Origin: Lysobacterales bacterium
Lineage (GTDB): Bacteria; Pseudomonadota; Gammaproteobacteria; Xanthomonadales; BPKI01
Direction of reading: 5' to 3'
Length of the DNA: 64,000 bases
Assembly (NCBI GenBank): GCA_026005055.1
Contig: BPKI01000001.1
Coordinates: 2,252,214 to 2,316,213, forward strand
The notes below the pieces were generated by a model. It made no database searches, had not been told where the DNA came from, and saw only the letters and a list, made by a program, of their open reading frames with translations. Of this stretch, positions 17,629-29,517 are shown piece by piece (the stretch's first letter is position 1; every line of letters starts with the position of its first letter). Both the position numbers and the translations under genes were made by a program.

Positions 17629-19559
17629 CCGAGCAGAGGCTTTCCGTCCTCGCGCTCGACCACGACCACCGCCGAGCGGGGGCGGGCGGGATGACCATCG
17701 GGCCAATGCGAACGCAGACGGCCCTCGGCGAGCAGAGCCTCCGTGGTCGGCTCTCCGGGATGCTGCACGTTGACGAACAGGGTGCGGCCATCGGGGGTGA
17801 AGCACGCGCCGGAGAGCTCGCATCCCGGTGGGCCGACGAGGAAGCGGCGGATGGCGCCGCTTTCGGGATCCGCGACCAAGAGCTGGTTGTTGCCGAAACG
17901 CGCGTAAGGCGAGCGCTCGCCCGCGCGCGAAGGCATGTCGGTGTGGATCCACAGCCGCCCATGGCGATCGAAGACCAATCCGTCGGGACAGGCGAAGGCG
18001 CCATCGCCATCGAGCGCCGCCTCGCCGATCGCGCCCTCGCCCTCCGGGCCGGCGAGCAGGAACAGCGTCCAGCGAAAACGCCGCGCCCGCGGGTCGCGAT
18101 CGTCTTTCGGCAGGGGCTCGGTCTCGCGCAGACGGAGGATGTGCCCGAAGGCATTGGGCGCGCGCGGGCACGCCGGGCCGCTTTCGCGGCGCTCGACATT
18201 GTTGGTGAGGGCCACGAACACTTCCCGAGTTTTGGGGTGAATGGCCACCCACTCCGGCCGATCGAGCGGGGTCGCCCCGAGGAGGCTCGCTGCCAGCCGC
18301 GCGTGGATGAGCACCTCGCCCTGATCGCGAAAACCCTGCGCGGCATCGAGCCCATGCTCGCCATGCCGCAGCGGCAACCAGAGACCGGTGCCATCGGACT
18401 GGAACCGGGCGACGAAAAGCGTGCCCTCATCGAGGATTTCGCCGCGCGTGCGCCCCGGACGGAACGCTTGCCGGCTGATGAACTTGTAGAGGTGCTCAAA
18501 GGGGTGATCGTCTCCCAGATAGCAGACCACCGCCTGCCCCTCCTCGGCCGGTTGGAAGCTCGCACCCTCGTGGGCAAAGCGGCCGAGCGCGGTGCGCTTG
18601 ATCGGCACTGCATCGGGATCTTCAGGGTCGATTTCGACCACCCAGCCGAAGTGATGCGCCTCGTTACGAAAGTCCTCTACGGCCTCTTTGCCGCGCGGGG
18701 TGACGTCGAAGCGACGGGCGAGATACTCCGGATCTTCCTCGGGGGCGACGCGGTGCCAGCCCAGCGCGCTCACCCAGCCCTCTTCGTCCCTGCCGCTGGG
18801 AATACCGTAACGCTGCGCCGCCGGGTCCTGGCGCCCATCGAGCCGAGCGAAATAGGTCGCCCAGTTCTCCTCGCAGGTGAGATAGGTTCCCCAGGGGGTC
18901 ACCCCATGCGCGCAGTTGTGCATGGTTCCGCGGCCCCGCCGGCCATCCGGGGCATAAGGGGTGATGAGCAGCGGGTGGCCGGCGGCGGGTCCGGAGAAGC
19001 GGACCGGGGTGGCGGCGTGGATGCGGCGATTGCGCCGATCGGCGCGCAGACGCCAGCGGCCCGCGCCATCGCGGGCAACGGCCGCGATGCTCACGCCATG
19101 GGCGTGCATCTCCTTGAGCACCTCCTCGATCGGGCGCGGCGATCCGCCGGGGCGCCAGCCCAAGGGGTGGAGCAAACGCGGGTCGATGTACTCGTGGTTG
19201 ATCGCGAGCACGCCGCGCTCGGAAGAAAAGCCGTTCCCCTCCGGCTCCGGGAAAAAATGCATCCCATCGTGGTGCATGCCGATCTGCTCCGCCTGGTCGG
19301 CCGCTGAGCCTCCGCCATCGCCGCGGAAAGCTGGCATCCGCCCGCAAAGCGGCTCACCCCAAGGCAAAAGCACCTGATGGCGATAGCCAGGCGGCAGCAC
19401 GATGGCATCGCCGGTGGCCATCGGCACCGCGCGGAAAGGCAGCGCGTGCCGCGCTGCGCGCGGCTTCGCCGCCCTCGCCCGCACGCTCGCCGGTACGAGC
19501 CAGAGGCCGAGCAAGGCGGATAAGGAACCGGAGAGGAAGCGGCGGCGAGAAAGCGCCAT
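17625..19559 (-). CDS. PhoX-family alkaline phosphatase-like protein (DUF839), Tat-exported
   Basis: A 644-residue protein with a textbook Tat signal (SRRRFLSGSLSALLGLWLVP) followed by a PhoX/DUF839 beta-propeller. Recognisable segments include GNGFSSERGVLAINHEYIDP, HGVSIAAVAR, NCAHGVTPWGTYLTCEENW and RFAHEGASF. PhoX enzymes are periplasmic Ca/Fe phosphomonoesterases. The ATG at 19559 gives the compact Tat signal; in-frame ATGs at 19637 and 19649 would add 26-30 residues and cannot be excluded. The frame remains open far upstream through antisense DNA, which is not coding. The stop shares CTAG with the convergent DUF2069 gene. Confidence 0.88.
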
Positions 19560-19694
19560 CCGCAGCGGGGTCTCCTCATCCCGTCCGAGCCCAGGGTCGC
19601 ACGCTGCGGAGAGCGAATCGGGTGACGGAGGGGGCATCTTCGACCGCATGGCGAGGCAGACTCTTGCGGAGGAACCCTTGGAGTTTGCCTGAAA

Positions 19695-20657
19695 ATGAGT
19701 GGGCCCTCGATGAGCGCCGGATCGTCTCCTGCGATCTTGGCGATCAAGCTCGGCGCGCTCGGCGACGTTCTCCTCGCCCTCGGCGCGCTCGCGGATCTGC
19801 GCGCCGCGCACCGAGAAGCTTTGGCGGTGCTCACCCGGCCCGCTTACCGGCCGCTGCTCGAACGCTGCCCGTGGGTGGATGCGGTGATTCCCGATCCGGC
19901 GCTTCCGCGCTGGCGGATCGACGGCTGGTGGCGGCTTGCGAGCAGGCTTCGCGGCTGGCGCTTCGTGCGCGTCTATGACCTGCAGAATTCGCGCCGCAGC
20001 GCGAGCTACCGCCGTTTCTTGCTGCCCGGCATCCCCGCATCCGCCCTGCCGCCGAATACCCCACTTCCGCCCGATGGCCGTCCCGCCCGCAGCCTGCCAG
20101 TCCCCGAGCGCCTGGCATTCCAGCTCGAACAGGCCGGCATTGCGCCGCGCCAGGTGCTGGCGCCTTCCTTGGAATGGATGTGCGCGCCGGTGGATGCCCT
20201 GCTCGCCTCCGTGGGGATCACCCGCCCCTACCTCGTGCTCCTGCCGGGCTCCTCCCGCCGCCACCTCGACAAGCGCTGGCCGCATTTCCAGAGCCTCGCC
20301 GCGCTCCTGGTGAAACGAGGCCTCAAGGTGATCACCATTCCAGGGCCCGAAGAAAGCGACATCGGCGATGACTGGCCCGGAGTCGTGCTTCGCGCCTCCG
20401 GCCGCGCCCTCGATCTCTTCGAACTCGCGGGCGTTCTCGCCGGCGCCTGGGCGGTGGTGGGCAACGACAGCGGCCCGACCCATCTCGCCGCCCTCCTCGG
20501 CCGTCCCGGGATCGCCCTCTTCGGACCGGCCAGCCCCGAGCCTGCGCTCACCGGCATCGATCGCCACCGGCTTCGCGTCTTGCAAAGCCGCGCGCTCGCC
20601 GATCTCTCCCCGCAGAGTGTCCTCGAGTCGCTGTTCGCTCAGCTGGGCGCTCGATAA
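19695..20657 (+). CDS. Glycosyltransferase family 9 (heptosyltransferase-like)
   Basis: A 320-residue GT-B glycosyltransferase of the ADP-heptose:LPS heptosyltransferase family. N-terminal AILAIKLGALGDVLLALGAL and the C-terminal donor site GNDSGPTHLAALLGRPGIALFGP are characteristic. Likely adds a heptose or related sugar to lipopolysaccharide core. It is isolated from other LPS-core genes, so the acceptor is unknown. Its last 19 bp overlap the convergent nadD. Confidence 0.88.
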   Translation: MSGPSMSAGSSPAILAIKLGALGDVLLALGALADLRAAHREALAVLTRPAYRPLLERCPWVDAVIPDPALPRWRIDGWWRLASRLRGWRFVRVYDLQNSRRSASYRRFLLPGIPASALPPNTPLPPDGRPARSLPVPERLAFQLEQAGIAPRQVLAPSLEWMCAPVDALLASVGITRPYLVLLPGSSRRHLDKRWPHFQSLAALLVKRGLKVITIPGPEESDIGDDWPGVVLRASGRALDLFELAGVLAGAWAVVGNDSGPTHLAALLGRPGIALFGPASPEPALTGIDRHRLRVLQSRALADLSPQSVLESLFAQLGAR

Positions 20658-21280
20658 AGCCCCCGCCGCTCGATCTCGGCCAGCACTTCCGGCGTGAGCA
20701 GGGACTCGACCGACTCGCCCCTCTCCAGCCGTGCCCGCACCTCGGAGGCGGAAACCGGCATCGGCTCGAGGGGGAAGCGGAGGATCCGACCACTGGGCGA
20801 GTCCAGCAACTCTTCGGGACTGCGCGCTTCGCGCCGGGTGAGCTCTGCCCCCAAGGCCTCCGGGAGAGCGGTTTCCGCACCCGGTCGGGCGAGCACGAGC
20901 AGGTGCGAAAGCCCGAGGATTCTTCGCCAATCGCGCCACCGATCGAAGGCGGAGAAGGCGTCCTGCCCGAGCATGAAGACGATGGGGCGATGCGGCCCGA
21001 GCTCGGCTCGAAGCTCGCTCAGGCTGTCGACGGTGTAGCCGGGGCCGGGGCGCGAGAGCTCGCGGTCGTCGACCGCCAACCAAGGGCGCTCGGACTGCGC
21101 CGCACGCAGCATGGCGAGGCGGTCGGCGGGACTGGCCGCCGGCGGCGGACGATGCGGCGGATGTGCCGCGAGCAGCAGATGCACGGGTTCGCCGAAGCAT
21201 CGCGCGACCGCTTCCGCCGCGGCGAGATGTCCGCGATGGAGGGGATCGAAGGTACCGCCGAGGACGATCCGCGGCTTCAC
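20639..21280 (-). CDS. nadD: Nicotinate-mononucleotide adenylyltransferase
   Basis: Converts nicotinate mononucleotide to NaAD in NAD synthesis. The 213-residue nucleotidyltransferase has GGTFDPLHRGHLAAA, FMLGQDAFSAFDRW and the C-terminal SASEVRARL (the ISSTxIR equivalent). The GTG at 21280 overlaps the holA stop as GTGA. It is last in leuS-lptE-holA-nadD; rsfS and rlmH, which usually follow, are absent here because a convergent glycosyltransferase gene intervenes. Confidence 0.96.
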   Translation of the reverse strand: MKPRIVLGGTFDPLHRGHLAAAEAVARCFGEPVHLLLAAHPPHRPPPAASPADRLAMLRAAQSERPWLAVDDRELSRPGPGYTVDSLSELRAELGPHRPIVFMLGQDAFSAFDRWRDWRRILGLSHLLVLARPGAETALPEALGAELTRREARSPEELLDSPSGRILRFPLEPMPVSASEVRARLERGESVESLLTPEVLAEIERRGLYRAPS

Positions 21281-22298
21281 TGAAGGAGCCACTGCGCACG
21301 CGGACCCAGGGCGATCGCGATCAGCAGGCGCTCGAGCGCCACCCACGCATCGCGGGGATCGGGCGGCAGCTCGCTCGGGTCGGCGTGACCTTTCGCCAAG
21401 CGCTCGGCCCGAGCGAGCGCGATCAGGCACCGGCCCCAGAAGGAGGCGGGAGCGCGGCGAAGGGCCGACTCGAAGGCCCGCTTGCGTTCGCCGAAGCGCG
21501 GCTCGGCCCGGCCGGTCCCGTGCGCCGCCTCGGCTACCGCGAGGAGTTCGCGGCCGAGCCACGGGAGCAGCGCGGCCGGCGCTTCGCCTTCCCGCCTCAG
21601 ATGCTCGATGATCGAGCTCACCCGCCCCGCATCCCCGGCGAGCGCGGCCTCGGCCAAGTCGAAGACCCGGAACCGCGCATCGTCGGCGATCCAGCGCCGC
21701 AGAATCTCCGGCTCCGGCATTTCCACTCCAGCCGTGAGAATGGCGAGCTTTTCGATCTCCTGCGCACAAGCGAGCAAGTGACCCTCGGTGCGCTCGACCA
21801 GGAGCTCGACCAGCGCCCGGTCGGCAGGCAAGCCCCGCTCCTCCAGACGGCGCCGCACCCAGGCACCGAGTTCGTGGCGAGTGCGGGGGGGCCAGAGAAT
21901 GCTCACGGTGCCGCATGCCGCCACAGCCTGCGTCCAGGCGCCTTCATGCCGGCGGCTCCAAGCCTCGGCGAGGATCAGCAGCACCGTCTCCACGGGCGGC
22001 GACTGGCACCAGGCCAGGATCGCGCGTGTGCCCTCGGTGCCGGGCTGACCCTCGGGAAGCCGCAGTTCGACGACCCGCCGCGAGGCGAACAGCGATCCCT
22101 CCCTCGCCGAAGCCGAAAACGCCGCCCAGTCCACTCTTTCCCTGAGATCGAAGATCTCGCGCTCCGTGTAACCGGCGGCGCGCAGGCGGGCGCGCAGCCG
22201 GTCGGCGGCCTCGTTGAGAAAGAGGGGTTCCTCGGAGGCGATCAGATGAACCGGAGCGAGCTCAGGCTCGACCGTTCCCGATTGCCGAAGCCCCCCGT

Positions 22299-22302
<4 letters not shown>
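21277..22302 (-). CDS. holA: DNA polymerase III subunit delta
   Basis: The clamp-loader delta subunit, which opens the beta clamp. The 341-residue product has the divergent AAA+ fold with HLIASEEPLFLNEAADRLR at the N-terminus and the conserved ERTEGHLLACAQEIEKLAIL segment. The ATG overlaps the lptE stop as ATGA. The holA-nadD junction and the order lptE-holA are conserved. Confidence 0.95.
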
Positions 22303-25832
<3,530 letters not shown>

Positions 25833-25907
25833 GCCCGTGGGCTCGCTCTCGCGCGCGGGTCCGCGATCCCCTAGGATGCCGTTCCCATCCGACCCCGAAG
25901 CTGCCCG

Positions 25908-27200
25908 ATGAACCCCCTCGCGCTCCTCGTTCTCGCCCTCGCCCAAGGCGCCGGCCCGGCGAAGGGGCCGATCGCGCTCGAATGCGGGGCCGTGTTCGAT
26001 GCGGAGAAAGGGCTCTTGGAGGATGCCCGCGTGCTGATGGTGGAGGGCGAGCGCATCACCGCCATTCACGCGCGGCTGCCCGCCGACTTCTCAGGAACGC
26101 GGATCGACTTGTCTGGAGCGAGCTGTCTGCCCGGACTGATCGACTTGCACACCCATCTCGCCTTCGAGCCCTCCGCTCAGTCCTACGGCGAGGTTTTCCG
26201 CCTCGATCCCGCCGACTATGCGCTGCGCGCCGCCGACAACGCGCGCAAGACCCTTCTCGCCGGCTTCACCACCGTGCGCGACCTCGGCGACCGAGACAAC
26301 GTCACCGTGGCGCTCAAGCGCGCGATCGAGCAAGGCCGTATCCAAGGGCCTCGCATCGTCACCGCCGCCAAATCGATCGCCTCGACCGGAGGACACGCCG
26401 ATCCCACCAACGGTTGGCGGATGGACCTGATGGGCGATCCCGGCCCACGGGAGGGCGTGATCAACGCCCCGCACGAGGCGCGCAAAGCGGTGCGCCAGCG
26501 CTACAAGGACGGCGCCGACTGGATCAAGATCACCGCGACGGGCGGCGTCCTCAGCTACGCACGAAGCCCCGACAATCCCCAGTTCACGGACGAGGAGCTG
26601 CAAGCAATCGTCGGCACCGCACGCGACTACGGCTTCAAAGTCGCTGCGCACGCCCACGGCAGGGAAGGCGCCAGGAGAGCGATCCTCGCCGGCGTGGACA
26701 CGATCGAGCACGGGACCTTCATGGACGAGGAGCTCTTCGCCCTGATGAAGAAGCGGGGAACGGTGTTGGTCCCCACCCTCACGGCCGGTGCCTACGTGAG
26801 CGAGATGGCCAAGATCGAGGGCTACTATCCGGAGATCGTTCGCCCCAAGGCGCTTGCCATCGGCGCGCGCATCCAGCAGACCTTCGCCGCCGCATACCGC
26901 GCCGGGGTCGCCATCGCCTTCGGCACGGATGCCGGCGTGTTCCCCCATGGGGACAATGCTCGAGAGTTCGAGCTCATGGTGCAGGCGGGGATGCCCATGC
27001 CCGAAGCGCTGCGATCGGCCACCCTGACCGCCGCCCGCGTGCTCGGCATGGAACGGGAGATCGGCAGCATCGCGCCGGGAAAGCTCGCCGATCTCCTCGC
27101 CGTCGCCGGCGATCCCATCGCCGATCCGGCGGCGATGCGGCGGGTGGTCATGGTGATGAAGCAGGGGCGCATCGAGCGGCTCGAGCGGACCGAGCCCTGA
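25908..27200 (+). CDS. Secreted metal-dependent amidohydrolase (prolidase/imidazolonepropionase-like)
   Basis: A 430-residue protein with a short signal peptide (NPLALLVLALAQGAG) and an amidohydrolase TIM barrel. Metal ligands are seen in LIDLHTHLAF, the carboxylated Lys in ADWIKITATGG, AAHAHG, IEHGTF and the final Asp in FGTDAGVFPHG. This set matches the Xaa-Pro dipeptidase/aryldialkylphosphatase-like subgroup that cleaves C-terminal prolyl dipeptides. The substrate is inferred only from family. It ends 6 bp from the convergent coiled-coil gene. Confidence 0.88.
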   Translation: MNPLALLVLALAQGAGPAKGPIALECGAVFDAEKGLLEDARVLMVEGERITAIHARLPADFSGTRIDLSGASCLPGLIDLHTHLAFEPSAQSYGEVFRLDPADYALRAADNARKTLLAGFTTVRDLGDRDNVTVALKRAIEQGRIQGPRIVTAAKSIASTGGHADPTNGWRMDLMGDPGPREGVINAPHEARKAVRQRYKDGADWIKITATGGVLSYARSPDNPQFTDEELQAIVGTARDYGFKVAAHAHGREGARRAILAGVDTIEHGTFMDEELFALMKKRGTVLVPTLTAGAYVSEMAKIEGYYPEIVRPKALAIGARIQQTFAAAYRAGVAIAFGTDAGVFPHGDNAREFELMVQAGMPMPEALRSATLTAARVLGMEREIGSIAPGKLADLLAVAGDPIADPAAMRRVVMVMKQGRIERLERTEP

Positions 27201-27206
27201 TGCCCT

Positions 27207-27950
27207 TCAGCGCACGCTGCCCTTCTCCAGGAGAAGCTTCGCGATCCAGGCATCGCCCTTGTCGAGCAGCTCGAGGGGGGTGTATTGCCAGCCGGTGAGA
27301 CACATCGCTTCGGTCACACACCATTCCCGCTCGAGATCGGTGAATTTCCGGCGCCCCGCGGCCACCGCCTCGACCACGATGCGCGAGGGTGCGGTGCCTT
27401 CGATCGCCTCCTCTTGGCGCGCCTCCGACCAATCGCTTCGCGCCGGGGCGCGGCGCCCCCCGCGCGCGAGCTGCTCGATGCAACGCAGCGCGCGCTCCTG
27501 CGGCGACTTGCCCGTGACGTCCGGCACCGCCGCGAATAGCGCCTCGCGGAGTGCCGCAAGCTCGGCGCGAAGCTGCTCCAGTTCCTCCGCTTTTCGGGCG
27601 TATTCCGCTTCCTGCCACGCCAGCTCGCGACCGAGCCGTTCGCATTCCTTGCGCAGGGATTCGATCTCCTCACCCGGGTCTTTGAGCTCTGCGAGCTCGA
27701 GCAGCTCGAGGACCTTGCGGTTGAGCTCCGCATGGACCGTCGGATTGGAAAACTTGAGTTGACGCGCGGCCGTCTGCCACGCGAGAGCCACCCGGTGCGC
27801 CGAAGGGCTGTATGCCGGCTCGTTGCTCTCGCTCAGTCCCTGCTGGATCGCCTGTTCGAGCTGCTCGAGCAGTGCCGGCTGTTGGACGCCGGCATGCCTG
27901 AGCGCGATACGACAGTCGATCAGCAACTTGCGCAATGAGAAGGAGGCCAT
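27207..27950 (-). CDS. Conserved-looking coiled-coil protein of unknown function
   Basis: A 247-residue soluble protein I do not recognise. An N-terminal helical part (MASFSLRKLLIDCRIALRH) is followed by a long coiled coil (about residues 85-145, heptads rich in Glu, Leu and Arg, such as ELEQLRAELAALREALF). A C-terminal region contains REWCVTEAMCLTGWQYTPLE with conserved-looking Trp and Cys. No signal or membrane segment. The ATG at 27950 has a GAGGTG sequence 9 nt upstream. It lies 29 bp after prmC on the same strand and may be co-transcribed with prmC and the PycTM-like gene. Confidence 0.75.
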   Translation of the reverse strand: MASFSLRKLLIDCRIALRHAGVQQPALLEQLEQAIQQGLSESNEPAYSPSAHRVALAWQTAARQLKFSNPTVHAELNRKVLELLELAELKDPGEEIESLRKECERLGRELAWQEAEYARKAEELEQLRAELAALREALFAAVPDVTGKSPQERALRCIEQLARGGRRAPARSDWSEARQEEAIEGTAPSRIVVEAVAAGRRKFTDLEREWCVTEAMCLTGWQYTPLELLDKGDAWIAKLLLEKGSVR

Positions 27951-27979
27951 CGGCACGCCACCTCGGATCACTCCGCAGC

Positions 27980-28864
27980 TTAGCGCGTTCCTCGAGAGGA
28001 CGTCAGCACACCCCGTCCGATCCGCTCCCGCCCGGCGTGATCTCGGATCGTGGCAAGCTCCGAAAATCCCGAACGGGCGAGCAGCTCTCGCACCGCCCGG
28101 CCCTGCTCGGCGCCATGCTCGACCAGCAACACCCCATCCGGATTCAGATGATCGGGCGCTCCCCTCACGACCTCGCGCAGGGCCTCAAGCCCGTCCGCAC
28201 CGCCGTCGAGGGCGAGCGCCGGCTCGTAGGCGAGTTCCGGATCCGCCCGCTCGAGTTCCTCGCTCCTGAGATAGGGCGGATTCGAGACGATGAGATCGAA
28301 GCGCTCGCCCTCGACCGGACCGTACCAATACCCCAGACGGAAATCGATCCGCCTGGGGGCGAGAAGCGCGGCGTTTGCGCGGGCCACCTCGAGTGCCTCG
28401 GCGCTGAGATCGGTCGCCACGATCTGCGCATCCGGGCGCTCGAAGGCCAGCGCCACCGCGATCGCTCCGCTGCCGGTGCCAAGCTCGAGGACCTTCGGCG
28501 AGTGACGGCCGCCGAGGCAGGCGAGGGCCTCATCGATGAGGATCTCGGTGTCGGCGCGAGGAATCAGGACCGTGGGCTTGACTGCGATCGGAAGGCCGCG
28601 AAAAGGCTGATCCCCGAGGATGTAAGCCAACGGCTCGCCCCGCCGGCGCCTGAGGAGCGCATCGGCGAACACCGCTTCCGCCTGAGGCCCCGGTCGCCGC
28701 TCGGGATGGGCGTAGATCACGCTGCGCGGGCAACCCAAGGCCCAGGCGAGCAAGCACTCGGCCTCGAAACGCTCGAGTCCGACCGCCAGGGCATGGCCGA
28801 GCCACTCGCGCAACGAGCGCGGCGCCGCGCCACCGCTTGCGAGGCTCGACTCCGCGCGCTGCAT
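27980..28864 (-). CDS. prmC: Release-factor glutamine methyltransferase PrmC (HemK)
   Basis: Methylates the Gln of the GGQ motif in RF1 and RF2 using SAM. The 294-residue product has the N-terminal helical domain, the interdomain loop GEPLAYILGDQPFRGL, the SAM motif VLELGTGSGAIAVAL and the catalytic NPPY in LIVSNPPYLRSEE. The ATG at 28864 overlaps the stop of the PycTM-like gene (TGATG), so it is coupled to it rather than to prfA, its usual neighbour. Confidence 0.96.
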   Translation of the reverse strand: MQRAESSLASGGAAPRSLREWLGHALAVGLERFEAECLLAWALGCPRSVIYAHPERRPGPQAEAVFADALLRRRRGEPLAYILGDQPFRGLPIAVKPTVLIPRADTEILIDEALACLGGRHSPKVLELGTGSGAIAVALAFERPDAQIVATDLSAEALEVARANAALLAPRRIDFRLGYWYGPVEGERFDLIVSNPPYLRSEELERADPELAYEPALALDGGADGLEALREVVRGAPDHLNPDGVLLVEHGAEQGRAVRELLARSGFSELATIRDHAGRERIGRGVLTSSRGTR

Positions 28865-29412
28865 CAGGCCAAAAGGACGATCGCCTGCACCACGCAAGCG
28901 AAGAGGAAACCGGCGAGCAGGAAGAGGTAGGCGATCCGAAGATAGGGGTACTTGTGCTGCGCGAGATAGCGGCCCTGCCCGTAAAGATCGCGCGCCTGGG
29001 CTTCGTAAACCGAGCCGTCGGCGCGCAGCGCCCGGCCCATGCGCTCAAGGAAATCCTCAAGCTCCAGGTTGGCGAAATGGCCGAAGAAGAGCAGATTGAA
29101 CTGCGGCGGCGCCGGCTCGCCGGGACGGAGACGGATCGGACGATATTTCGGCAATACGGCGAGGATCGCGAGCAGAAGGGCGATCAGCGAGAACAGCGCC
29201 AGCGTCGCGGCACCGGCGCGCAGATCGGGGTCGTTGAGCCGCGCCAGGCTCAAGGTGAGCACGATCGAAGAGACGGTGATGATGATGTTGGCCTTGGTGT
29301 CGGCCATCAGGCTCAGTTGCGTCTGGATCTGCTGAGCGGTGCGCAGCAGATTGTCTCCCGTGTTGCGCTCGGGGATGGCGGCGAAGGACGGATGCGGGCT
29401 GTTCGCAGGCAT
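28864..29412 (-). CDS. PycTM-like (Pycsar effector family) membrane protein
   Basis: A 182-residue protein with membrane helices at about 42-59, 67-87 and 159-180. The N-terminal segment LLRTAQQIQTQLSLMADTKA leading into helix 1, the NLLFFGHF region and the C-terminal LAQHKYPYLRIAYLFLLAG resemble the Pycsar transmembrane effector domain. Known PycTM proteins are defence effectors that act on the inner membrane after a cyclic pyrimidine nucleotide is made. No pyrimidine cyclase is present here, and the protein is coupled to prmC, so a defence role is unproven. The ATG at 29412 is chosen because sequence upstream in frame is antisense to the response-regulator gene. The family assignment is by motif recognition only. 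Confidence 0.72.
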   Translation of the reverse strand: MPANSPHPSFAAIPERNTGDNLLRTAQQIQTQLSLMADTKANIIITVSSIVLTLSLARLNDPDLRAGAATLALFSLIALLLAILAVLPKYRPIRLRPGEPAPPQFNLLFFGHFANLELEDFLERMGRALRADGSVYEAQARDLYGQGRYLAQHKYPYLRIAYLFLLAGFLFACVVQAIVLLA

Positions 29413-29439
29413 GGTCGTTTCGGCGATGGTTCGAGAATG

Positions 29440-29476
29440 TTCCCGCTCGGGTCTGGCCAGCGAGCGGAAGCGGGAA
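29440..29476. promoter_or_regulatory. Inverted repeat between divergent PycTM-like and GGDEF-EAL genes
   Basis: TTCCCGCT (29440-29447) is matched by AGCGGGAA (29469-29476), and nested inside, CCGCTCG (29443-29449) by CGAGCGG (29461-29467). The AT-rich TAATAT at 29477 directly follows and could be a -10 element for the plus-strand gene. It is a candidate shared operator in a 105-bp divergent gap; the protein that binds is unknown. Confidence 0.4.
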
Positions 29477-29517
29477 TAATATTTCAGCTTGGTGAATAGA
29501 CCTCGGTCGAGGGGTCG

